Below are positions 17,979-25,224 of a stretch of DNA of 64,000 nucleotides, piece by piece; position 1 is the stretch's first letter; the number at the start of each line of letters is the position of its first letter. A program made the position numbers and the translations under genes. Source of the stretch: CAWDMW01 sp963803575 (GTDB lineage: Bacteria > Pseudomonadota > Alphaproteobacteria > Rickettsiales > UBA998). Where the stretch lies: contig CAWDMW010000002.1 of the NCBI GenBank assembly GCA_963803575.1, positions 1,178,001 to 1,242,000 on the forward strand, written 5' to 3'. The notes under the pieces were generated by a model. That model was not told where the DNA came from. It ran no database searches and saw only the letters and a program-made list of their open reading frames with translations.

Positions 17979-18536
17979 ATGCCAGAGATCATACCCAATT
18001 GGCATCCGATGTTAGTGCATTATTCTATTGCGCTACTCAGTATTGCCACACTGCTTTTCCTTATTGGTAAAGCTGCCAATAAACCATCAGTGACAAAAGC
18101 AGCACATTTCAACTTATGGATAGGTGCAATCATTAGTATCGGCACGGTAGCTGCAGGACTTTATGCCGCCAGCACAGTTGCTCATGATGCCGAATCTCAC
18201 ACTCAAATGATGAACCACCGCAATTGGGCAATTCCCACGGCCATCAGCTTTGTGATACTCGCCGCATGGTCGGCTTTGAGATATCGCAAAACGGTCAATG
18301 TTTCGTGGGTGTTTGTTGGATTAATGCTGATTGCCACCGGCGCACTTTCTGCCACTGGCTTTAAGGGTGCGGAGTTGGTGTATCGGCATGGAACTGGTGT
18401 GATGTCACTGCCTGAAAGCAGCGGCAAAGGTTATTCAGGTCACCCACACCCAAATGGTGGGCATGGCAACGAAGAGGCTGTAAAACCTAAGCAAGAAACT
18501 AACGATAGCCACGATGGACATAATCATGCCCACTAA
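17979..18536 (+). CDS. DUF2231 membrane protein with His-rich tail
   Basis: A 185-residue protein with four hydrophobic segments, starting with the DUF2231 signature (IPNWHPMLVHYSIALL) in which two His residues sit at the first helix. Related proteins are predicted heme- or metal-linked membrane proteins of unknown function. The C-terminal 40 residues are hydrophilic and His-rich (HPHPNGGHG and DGHNHAH), suggesting metal binding. It is preceded by AGGAGG and lies 8 bp after the MerT-like gene, within the same operon. Confidence 0.75.
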   Translation: MPEIIPNWHPMLVHYSIALLSIATLLFLIGKAANKPSVTKAAHFNLWIGAIISIGTVAAGLYAASTVAHDAESHTQMMNHRNWAIPTAISFVILAAWSALRYRKTVNVSWVFVGLMLIATGALSATGFKGAELVYRHGTGVMSLPESSGKGYSGHPHPNGGHGNEEAVKPKQETNDSHDGHNHAH

Positions 18537-18560
18537 GCACATAATTCAAGGAGAGTTATC

Positions 18561-19301
18561 ATGACAAAAACAGCAACACTCTATCGTATGGTGACGGATA
18601 AACATGTCTGCCCATACGGTATTAAATCCAAAGACCTGCTTAAGCGCGAAGGGTATGAGGTGGAAGATCATCACCTTTCCACCCGTGAGCAAACCGATGC
18701 GTTCAAAGAAAAGCACGATGTAAAAACCACGCCGCAAACCTTCATCAATGATGAGCGCATCGGCGGCTATGACGATCTGGTGAAGCATTTTGGTAAAACC
18801 ACACTCAAGCAGGAAGGCACGACTTATCAGCCGATCATTGCCATTTTTGCCACCACCTTGCTGATGGCGGTAGCAACTGGCTATGCCATCACTGGCAGCT
18901 TTGCATTCATCACCACGATAGAATTATTCATCGCTATCAGCATGTGCGTGTTGGGTATTATGAAGCTGCGTGATCTGTTTTCCTTCACCAACCAGTTTAT
19001 AGGTTATGATTTGCTGGCTAAACGCTGGGTGCGCTACGCATATATTTATCCGTTTGTAGAAACTGGCGCAGGAATCCTGATGATTGCCGGAGCATTCACA
19101 TGGCTGGCAGCACCCGCTGCGCTTATCATCGGCACCATTGGTGGCATCTCAGTGTTTAAAGCGGTCTATATCGATAAGCGCGAACTCAAATGCGCTTGTG
19201 TGGGCGGCGATAGCAACGTGCCGCTTGGCTTCATCTCATTGACTGAAAATATCATGATGGTTGCAATGGCAATCTGGATGCTAACGAAAGGAGCTATGTA
19301 A
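18561..19301 (+). CDS. Glutaredoxin-MauE/DoxX-like fusion membrane protein
   Basis: A 246-residue fusion. Residues 1 to about 80 form a glutaredoxin with the active site CPYG (HVCPYGIKSKDLL), a TTPQTFI cis-Pro loop and a GGYDDL glutathione-site motif. Residues about 90-245 form four membrane helices of the MauE/DoxX redox-associated type, with a Cys pair late (ELKCACVGG). Such proteins could pass reducing equivalents from cytoplasmic thiols to periplasmic cysteines, useful for keeping copper-binding thiols reduced. The stop overlaps the copA start by 1 bp (GTAATG). The glutaredoxin is N-terminal and intact, so thiol chemistry is well supported; the copper link is from context. Confidence 0.78.
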   Translation: MTKTATLYRMVTDKHVCPYGIKSKDLLKREGYEVEDHHLSTREQTDAFKEKHDVKTTPQTFINDERIGGYDDLVKHFGKTTLKQEGTTYQPIIAIFATTLLMAVATGYAITGSFAFITTIELFIAISMCVLGIMKLRDLFSFTNQFIGYDLLAKRWVRYAYIYPFVETGAGILMIAGAFTWLAAPAALIIGTIGGISVFKAVYIDKRELKCACVGGDSNVPLGFISLTENIMMVAMAIWMLTKGAM

Positions 19302-21091
19302 TGGAGAAAGAAATCAAAACCACCAGCGTGTTACAGCCGCTAGACGTAAACCGCCGCCGCTTTATCCAGATGGCTGGTGCGGGGTTATTTGTGGCGGGGT
19401 TTAATGCCGCCCTGCCGCTTCCTGCATGGGCAAAAACTGCTGCACTGGGTCTGCGTGAGCATGAAGCCAAAAACCGCTATGATTTGAATATCGGCTATTC
19501 ACCCATTACCATTGATGGCCGCAAGGCAACGGCCACTGGCATTAACGGCACTGTTCCCGGACCGCTCATCCGTATGCGTGAAGGTGATTTTGTAAATCTG
19601 AATGTCACCAACGGTTTGGATGCAGATAGCTCCATCCATTGGCATGGGATTATTCTGCCGCCTGAAATGGATGGAGTGCCGGGACTTAGTTTCCGTGGCA
19701 TCGCTCCGGGTGACACCTACCACTATAAATATCGCCTAGAGCAAGCAGGTACATACTGGTATCACAGCCATTCACGCTTTCAGGAGCAAACTGGCACATA
19801 CGGTCCACTTATCATTGACCCCAAAACGCCAGAGCCTTTTGCGTATGATCGTGAGCATGTGGTGATGTTATCGGACTGGTCATTTGAAGACCCTGAAACC
19901 ATCTTCCGCAACATCAATCTAAACGGTGATTATTATAATTATCAAAAGCGCACCGTTTGGGATTATTTCAGCGATGTCGATGACAAAGGCTTCAGTCCTG
20001 CCACCAAAGACTGGATGGCATGGGGCAGAATGCGAATGTCTCCAGTGGATATCGCGGATGTGACCGGCTCGACCTATACATATCTGATGAACGGTAGCTC
20101 ACCGGATATGAATTGGACGGGCATTTTTAATCCGGGTGAAACGATACGCTTGCGCTTTATCAACGGCTCGGCCATGAGCAATTTTGATGTGCGGATTCCG
20201 GGTCTGGATATGACCGTGGTGATGGTCGATGGTAAGTTGGTGAAGCCTGTAAAGTTCCATGAATTCCGCATCGGCATCGCAGAAACCTATGATGTGCTGG
20301 TTACGCCTCGCGCTGACAAAGCCTTCACCATCTTCGCTGAATCAATGGATCGTAGCGGTTATGCACGAGGCACACTTGCGCCTGAAGCGGGTTTGTCAGC
20401 TGCAATACCTGCGCTTCGCAAACGACCTGTACGAACGCTGGATAGCATTGGCATGGGCGGCATGGATGCAACTTTCTTCGGTGGTGGCATGGATCATTCA
20501 AAAATGAAGGGTATGGATCACAGTAAAATGAATCATGGTGATCCAAATGTGCCGGGACCAAAAGGACCAACTCCGTTTAAACCAGACAAAGATAACACCA
20601 ATGTTGCTATGGCAATTATGAATCCGAAAGACCGACTGGCCGAGCCGGGCATTGGGCTGGGGGATGATGGCTGGAAAGTGCTTACCTATAAGGCTTTAAA
20701 ATCCAACGAACCGCAGCCCTACAAGGACGCGGTTGATCGCGAGATGACCATCAACATCACGGCCAACATGGAACGCTATATGTTCTCCTTCGATGGCAAG
20801 AAATTCACCGAGCATGATGGTCCGTATATGTTCAAGCATAATGAACGGCTGCGCCTGTGGCTGGTGAATCACACCATGATGGAGCATCCCATTCATTTGC
20901 ACGGTATGTGGATGCAGCTAGAAAATGGCGGCAATAATGATGAAATTCCATACAAGCACACCATTTTGATAAAACCCGGAGAAAAGCTATCTGCAAAAAT
21001 CACACCGATTGAAAAAGGTGACTGGGCGTTCCATTGCCATCTTTTGTATCACATGGAAGGCGGCATGTTCCAAGTCATGCGGGTCGTATAA
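19301..21091 (+). CDS. copA: Copper-resistance multicopper oxidase CopA
   Basis: A 596-residue periplasmic multicopper oxidase that oxidises Cu(I) and sequesters copper. A Tat signal (NRRRFIQMAGAGLF, about residues 14-45) exports the folded enzyme. Copper ligands are visible as HWHG (near 109), WYHSHS (near 150), HPIHLHG and HCHLLYHMEGGM at the C-terminus, giving type 1, 2 and 3 centres. A Met/His insert with MDHSKM units (about residues 395-410) is typical of CopA/PcoA. It is coupled to the upstream redox fusion and followed by copB 7 bp downstream. The length agrees with the family. Confidence 0.95.
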   Translation: MEKEIKTTSVLQPLDVNRRRFIQMAGAGLFVAGFNAALPLPAWAKTAALGLREHEAKNRYDLNIGYSPITIDGRKATATGINGTVPGPLIRMREGDFVNLNVTNGLDADSSIHWHGIILPPEMDGVPGLSFRGIAPGDTYHYKYRLEQAGTYWYHSHSRFQEQTGTYGPLIIDPKTPEPFAYDREHVVMLSDWSFEDPETIFRNINLNGDYYNYQKRTVWDYFSDVDDKGFSPATKDWMAWGRMRMSPVDIADVTGSTYTYLMNGSSPDMNWTGIFNPGETIRLRFINGSAMSNFDVRIPGLDMTVVMVDGKLVKPVKFHEFRIGIAETYDVLVTPRADKAFTIFAESMDRSGYARGTLAPEAGLSAAIPALRKRPVRTLDSIGMGGMDATFFGGGMDHSKMKGMDHSKMNHGDPNVPGPKGPTPFKPDKDNTNVAMAIMNPKDRLAEPGIGLGDDGWKVLTYKALKSNEPQPYKDAVDREMTINITANMERYMFSFDGKKFTEHDGPYMFKHNERLRLWLVNHTMMEHPIHLHGMWMQLENGGNNDEIPYKHTILIKPGEKLSAKITPIEKGDWAFHCHLLYHMEGGMFQVMRVV

Positions 21092-21098
21092 GGAGATT

Positions 21099-22007
21099 AT
21101 GATGAAAAAAACACTATTAATATTACTCACTTTGCTGCCATTTTCAGCCGCCGCGCAGGAAATGGATCACTCCAAAATGGGGCATGATATGGGAGCTATG
21201 GACTCCATGAAACCTGCGCCAAAGGCGGATCATTCAGCTATGGGGCACATCATGCCAGACATGAAAACCAATAATGAAATGCTGGAATTCAGCAAAGAAA
21301 TCAGCACCTATAAGCGCACTGCACACGGTCAGCCAGTGCTAAATTATGATGAGATACCCATGCACGACAACTCATTATTCTATGTGTTTCAGGCAAACCG
21401 CTTTGAGCAGCGTTTCCAAGATGGGGATGATGTGATGCTGTGGGATATGATAGGTTGGATCGGTGATGATTATAACAAGCTCTATCTCAAATCCGAGGGC
21501 GATTATAACACGTCCAAAGGTGAGCATGAATCGACTCGCGCCGAGCTGCTCTATAGCCGTAATGTGTCTACCTTTTGGGATGTGCAAGCTGGCCTGCGCC
21601 ATGATTTTATCGCTAACGCGGATGACCGAAACTTTGCTGCACTCAGCCTGTATGGACTTGCACCTTATTGGTTTGAGGTAGATGCCAGCACCTATCTGAG
21701 TGATGAAGGTGATGTGTCCGCCCGAATCGAAGTTGAATATGATTTACTTCTAACCCAGCGGCTAATCCTCCAATCACGCTTTGAAACCGAATTGGCGTTG
21801 CAGGATGTGCGAGAATACAACATCGGTTCTGGCATTAACTCCATCGAGTTTGGCGCACGACTACGCTATGAAGTAACTCGTAAATTCGCCCCGTATGTCG
21901 GTATAGAATGGACGCAAAATCTCGGTAAAACCAAAAACATGCTGGAAGCTGCTGGCGAAGATACAAACAACACTGCCCTTGTTGCAGGTGTGAAGTGGTG
22001 GTTTTAG
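21099..22007 (+). CDS. copB: Copper-resistance outer-membrane protein CopB
   Basis: A 302-residue outer-membrane protein. The signal peptide (ending AAA before QEMDH) is followed by a Met/His-rich segment (MDHSKMGHDMG) and then the CopB barrel domain (about 90-302), with the characteristic YNKLYLKSEGDY and a C-terminal aromatic KWWF. CopB works with CopA in binding or exporting copper at the outer membrane. The start is taken at ATG 21099 just after AAGGAG; the frame is open further upstream inside copA but that part has no signal peptide logic. It is last of the coupled copA-copB pair. Confidence 0.93.
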   Translation: MMKKTLLILLTLLPFSAAAQEMDHSKMGHDMGAMDSMKPAPKADHSAMGHIMPDMKTNNEMLEFSKEISTYKRTAHGQPVLNYDEIPMHDNSLFYVFQANRFEQRFQDGDDVMLWDMIGWIGDDYNKLYLKSEGDYNTSKGEHESTRAELLYSRNVSTFWDVQAGLRHDFIANADDRNFAALSLYGLAPYWFEVDASTYLSDEGDVSARIEVEYDLLLTQRLILQSRFETELALQDVREYNIGSGINSIEFGARLRYEVTRKFAPYVGIEWTQNLGKTKNMLEAAGEDTNNTALVAGVKWWF

Positions 22008-22057
22008 AGAAAAATTCAATAAATTAAATATGATAGATAGATTTTTAATAATTATCT

Positions 22058-22063
22058 GATAAT
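22058..22063 (+). promoter_or_regulatory. -10 element before the second CopL-like gene
   Basis: GATAAT ends 9 bp before the ATG at 22073, so transcription would begin almost at the start codon, as for the first leader gene. The -35 region is AT-rich and not clear. Confidence 0.35.
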
Positions 22064-22072
22064 GTGGCTCAC

Positions 22073-22411
22073 ATGAAAAAACTTCCTGCATTCATAATGG
22101 TTATGGCGCTTCTGGTGATGAGTATCGCCAGCACTGCCCATGCCGATTGTACGGAAGGGTTGATCTGTGATGGTATGCAAACGGTAGAATCTATCGACCA
22201 GCACGATCAGCATGACCAGAATGATGATAGCCAGCAAACTAGTTGTGATTGCTGTGCAACATGTAGCGGCCACCATCATCATTCTCATATCGCATTTTTG
22301 AATAGCAAGGCTGATCCTATCATGGCATCCAGCCAATCGCTGCATAGCAGTAATGGGGATACTTATTTATCCCAGCTAAACTACCCCCCTTCAAAACCTC
22401 CCAAAGCCTAA
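22073..22411 (+). CDS. Second small secreted Cys/His-rich protein, CopL/DUF2946-like
   Basis: A 112-residue protein with a signal peptide (1 to about 23). The mature region has CTEGLICDG, an Asp/His/Gln stretch with DQHDQHDQ, then SCDCCATCSGHHHHSH, and a Pro-rich end (YPPSKPPKA). The composition and tail resemble the leader protein at 16046-16426, and both stand directly before a metal-resistance operon. ATG 22073 is preferred over GTG 22064 because the GTG abuts the -10 element. It probably binds periplasmic copper or assists copper-responsive expression. The family assignment is by composition and context only. Confidence 0.5.
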   Translation: MKKLPAFIMVMALLVMSIASTAHADCTEGLICDGMQTVESIDQHDQHDQNDDSQQTSCDCCATCSGHHHHSHIAFLNSKADPIMASSQSLHSSNGDTYLSQLNYPPSKPPKA

Positions 22412-22424
22412 ATCTGTTTTTTTA

Positions 22425-22443
22425 GCAGGTGACGTGTACCTGC
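22425..22443 (+). other. Hairpin between CopL-like and TolC-like genes
   Basis: GCAGGT and ACCTGC pair perfectly around a 7-base loop, 14 bp after the stop of the CopL-like gene. The T-run (seven T) precedes rather than follows the stem, so it is not a normal terminator on this strand; it may be a processing or stabilising element in a 110-bp leader. Confidence 0.35.
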
Positions 22444-22521
22444 AACGCAACCGGTGCGCGGTAATTGCCGCAAATCTGGTTGTGATTCAGCGCGTATTTA
22501 GGAATTCAATGGGAAAATATT

Positions 22522-23832
22522 ATGCAATACTCACTATTAAGGACGCTCTGCGTGGGAGGGCTGGTCTGCTCGACTATGCTTTCATCAGCGGCGTGGGCGG
22601 CAGAACCACACTCGCCAGATGCCCATCAATATGAAGCATCCATCTATAATAACGGACCAGTGGTCACGTTGGAAGATGCTATCCAAAAGGCAATAAATGC
22701 CTCACCACGATTACAATCAGTACAAGCAGGGTTTGATGCCGCGAAAGGCGCAGAGGATCAGGCAGGGTATTGGCAAAACCCATCTATCGGATTTGAAGCA
22801 GAAAATGTAGCTGGAAGTGGAGCATTTAGCGGCACCGATTCGGCAGAATATACGCTAGGCATTAACCAGACAGTAGAAATTGGTGGCAAGCGAGGAGCGC
22901 GGCAAAATGCTGCCAAAGCTTTTCGTGAATCTGCTAATGTGAATGTGTTGGCCGAACGGCTCAATTTAGAGCGCGATGTGCATATTGCTTACGAAGAAGT
23001 GCTGGCCGAAGGGGAAGCGGTCAAGCTCGCCTATGAAATGGAAAAGTTGGCAAAATCGGTGCTAGGCAGTGTTTCAAAGCGCGTTAATGCAGCAGCCGAG
23101 CCAGAGATTCAGCGCAGCAAGGCAGAGGTGGCATATTCCACCGCTATCATTGCGCGTGAACAGGAAGAACGCCAGCTGGAGGTTGCCAAGCAAAAGCTGG
23201 TGCGCCTGTGGGGTGAGTCAGATTTTAATATTTCGCTCGATCATGGTCATTTCTTTGAACTGGAATCACCCACGCCACTGGAAGGCTATCGTGAGAAGCT
23301 TACAAGCATTCCCGACATGCAGCGGCTGGCATTTGCCAAAACAGAAAAAGAATCGCTGCTGAAGTTAGAGCAAGCTGCTTCTATCCCTGACCCCACCTTC
23401 AGTCTTGGTGTTCGGGATTTTCAGGATAGTGGCGATCAGGCGTTTGTGTTTGGCGTATCGCTTCCCATTCCAGTGCTGAACCGAAATCAAGGCAACATCG
23501 CAAAAGCCAGAGCCGAATTGTCGCAAGCTGAAAGCGATGCTCGATTGATGGAATTATCGCTGGAGCAACAGCTGATTGAAAACTGGCAGGAATGGAACAC
23601 CGCATACTCGGAAGCCAATCGCTTGCAGGAGAAATTATTACCTGCTGCCGATAAAGCCTTTCGTCTGGCACGAAGCGGCTACAACAAAGGCAAGTTTCCG
23701 TATCTGGAGGTGCTGGATGCCCAGCGCACCTTGTTTGATGCCCGATCTCAATATCACGGCGCACTCAAGCGTTATCACACGGCTCGCGCTAATGTCGAGC
23801 GACTCACAACCAATATCAAAAACGAGGAGTAA
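22522..23832 (+). CDS. TolC-family outer-membrane efflux protein (CzcC-like)
   Basis: A 436-residue outer-membrane factor. A Sec signal peptide (1 to about 27, ending AWA) precedes two efflux-protein repeats (about 50-235 and 260-430) dominated by long helices; PIPVLNRNQGNIAKA is a conserved segment of CzcC/CusC relatives. Unlike the protein at 4676 it is not a lipoprotein. It opens a second tripartite operon with adaptor and permease downstream and ends 5 bp before a small lipoprotein gene. It should form the outer-membrane channel for divalent-cation export. Confidence 0.9.
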   Translation: MQYSLLRTLCVGGLVCSTMLSSAAWAAEPHSPDAHQYEASIYNNGPVVTLEDAIQKAINASPRLQSVQAGFDAAKGAEDQAGYWQNPSIGFEAENVAGSGAFSGTDSAEYTLGINQTVEIGGKRGARQNAAKAFRESANVNVLAERLNLERDVHIAYEEVLAEGEAVKLAYEMEKLAKSVLGSVSKRVNAAAEPEIQRSKAEVAYSTAIIAREQEERQLEVAKQKLVRLWGESDFNISLDHGHFFELESPTPLEGYREKLTSIPDMQRLAFAKTEKESLLKLEQAASIPDPTFSLGVRDFQDSGDQAFVFGVSLPIPVLNRNQGNIAKARAELSQAESDARLMELSLEQQLIENWQEWNTAYSEANRLQEKLLPAADKAFRLARSGYNKGKFPYLEVLDAQRTLFDARSQYHGALKRYHTARANVERLTTNIKNEE

Positions 23833-23837
23833 TCACC

Positions 23838-24089
23838 ATGAAAACACTACTACTTACCATTTTAACCGCAGCGACACTTACCGCTTGCAATGCCACCACT
23901 CAAACCAGCAGTGGCGAAGTTGAACCACACATGATTGCCGGAAGCGAAGCTAGGAAAGACTATTGCAAACGCCGCCATACTCATACGCAAAAAGATTATT
24001 TCGATTGCGTGAAAGGCTATGGCGGTCAGCACTCGCAATATTCCAGAGGGGTTGTTTACCCTGACAATAACACCAATGGAGGCAAATAA
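23838..24089 (+). CDS. Small lipoprotein in the Czc operon
   Basis: An 83-residue protein with a clear lipobox (ATLTACNAT, Cys at residue 17). The mature part is hydrophilic, with CKRRHTHTQKDYFDC, in which two Cys and two His could bind a metal or form a disulfide. I do not recognise a family. It lies between the TolC and adaptor genes, overlaps the adaptor start by 1 bp (AATAATG) and is therefore surely co-translated with the pump. It may be an accessory periplasmic metal-binding component. Confidence 0.65.
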   Translation: MKTLLLTILTAATLTACNATTQTSSGEVEPHMIAGSEARKDYCKRRHTHTQKDYFDCVKGYGGQHSQYSRGVVYPDNNTNGGK

Positions 24090-25213
24090 TGAAACGATTC
24101 CATATTTTTATAATAGCCATGATGCTTGGTGTCGGCGGGATTGCTACCACACAAGCTGAGTGGGTAACCCCAGCCTATGCCGCCGATGGTCACGACCATG
24201 AAGGCCATGGCGAGAAGCATGACGAAAATAACGCCCATGAGGAAGAAGCACACGGCGAAGAACATGGGCATGGTCACGATGAAAAAGAAGCACATGGTGA
24301 AGAAGATAGTCATGAAGATAATGACGGACATGGCCATCAGGAAAAAGGTGGGCATGAAGGCGAAGATGATGGTCACGGTCATGGCGATGAGCATGAAGAA
24401 GGCCGCACGGAGATTGATGCCGATGCTGTAAAATCCGCTGGCATTCGTATCAGCAAAGCAGAGCCGAAGAACATTCAGGAAATGCTGACGCTGACTGGCC
24501 GCATCATACTGAACCGTAATACCACCGCCGATGTTCGCGCACGGTTTTCGGGCATCGTCAGAAGTGTGAAGGTGAATCTGGGGCAGCGAGTGAAGAAAGG
24601 CCAGCCACTGGCCACGGTGGAATCCAATGAAAGCCTAAGCGTCTACACCATCACTGCCCCCACCGACGGTGTGGTGCTTACGCGCAACACCAATATTGGC
24701 AACGTGGCAGGTGATGATGCACTATTTACCATCGCCAATCTGTCAGAGGTATGGGCAGAATTTCATGTATTCCCGCGTGATCTTGGTCAAGTAAGTGAAG
24801 GCCAGCAGGTGCGGGTTCATACCATCGAGAATAACAAAGAAATTGAAGCGCCTATTACGCTGATTTTGCCCACCGCTGATCCGTTAAGCCAGACGGTCAT
24901 TGCCGTAGTGTCCATTCCCAACGCGCAAGGTAAATGGCGACCTGGCATGACAGTGGAAGGTGACGTGCATATTTCTGAGAAACAAGTGCCAGTCGCTATC
25001 ACTGCGGAGGCGGTGCAGCGCATGGAAAACAAAACGGTGGTGTTTGTAAAAGAAGGCGATGCGTATGAGATGCGCCCCATCAAAGTCGGCAAAGGCGATG
25101 GCAAATATATCGAGGTGCGCGAGGGGCTAAAAGCTGGTGAGCAATATGTCAGTCAAGGCAGCTTCATTGTGAAGGCAGATATTGGCAAAGCCGCCGCCAA
25201 GCACGAACATTAA
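24089..25213 (+). CDS. czcB: His-rich efflux RND periplasmic adaptor (CzcB-like)
   Basis: A 374-residue membrane-fusion protein. After a signal region (1 to about 32) comes an exceptional acidic/His-rich segment (about 33-106) with many Gly-His and His-Glu pairs, which can bind Zn, Co, Ni or Cu. The rest has a barrel-sandwich domain (RVKKGQPLATVES), no long helical hairpin, a beta-barrel and a C-terminal domain ending in AKHEH. It links the TolC-like channel and the RND permease 11 bp downstream. The His-rich insert is typical of divalent-cation CzcB rather than Cu/Ag CusB. The symbol is by similarity. Confidence 0.85.
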   Translation: MKRFHIFIIAMMLGVGGIATTQAEWVTPAYAADGHDHEGHGEKHDENNAHEEEAHGEEHGHGHDEKEAHGEEDSHEDNDGHGHQEKGGHEGEDDGHGHGDEHEEGRTEIDADAVKSAGIRISKAEPKNIQEMLTLTGRIILNRNTTADVRARFSGIVRSVKVNLGQRVKKGQPLATVESNESLSVYTITAPTDGVVLTRNTNIGNVAGDDALFTIANLSEVWAEFHVFPRDLGQVSEGQQVRVHTIENNKEIEAPITLILPTADPLSQTVIAVVSIPNAQGKWRPGMTVEGDVHISEKQVPVAITAEAVQRMENKTVVFVKEGDAYEMRPIKVGKGDGKYIEVREGLKAGEQYVSQGSFIVKADIGKAAAKHEH

Positions 25214-25224
25214 GAGGAACGATT

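Noticed and set aside
21009..21098. Longer N-terminus of CopB from within copA
   Set aside because: ATG 21099 follows AAGGAG and begins a standard signal peptide; the extra part is a copA shadow.
22412..22521. Possible riboswitch (cobalamin type) before the CzcC-like gene
   Set aside because: The leader lacks the conserved B12-box and core segments; only simple hairpins are visible.
24177..24431. A second frame rich in Met and Lys within the adaptor gene
   Set aside because: It is the frame shadow of the His/Glu-rich metal-binding segment.
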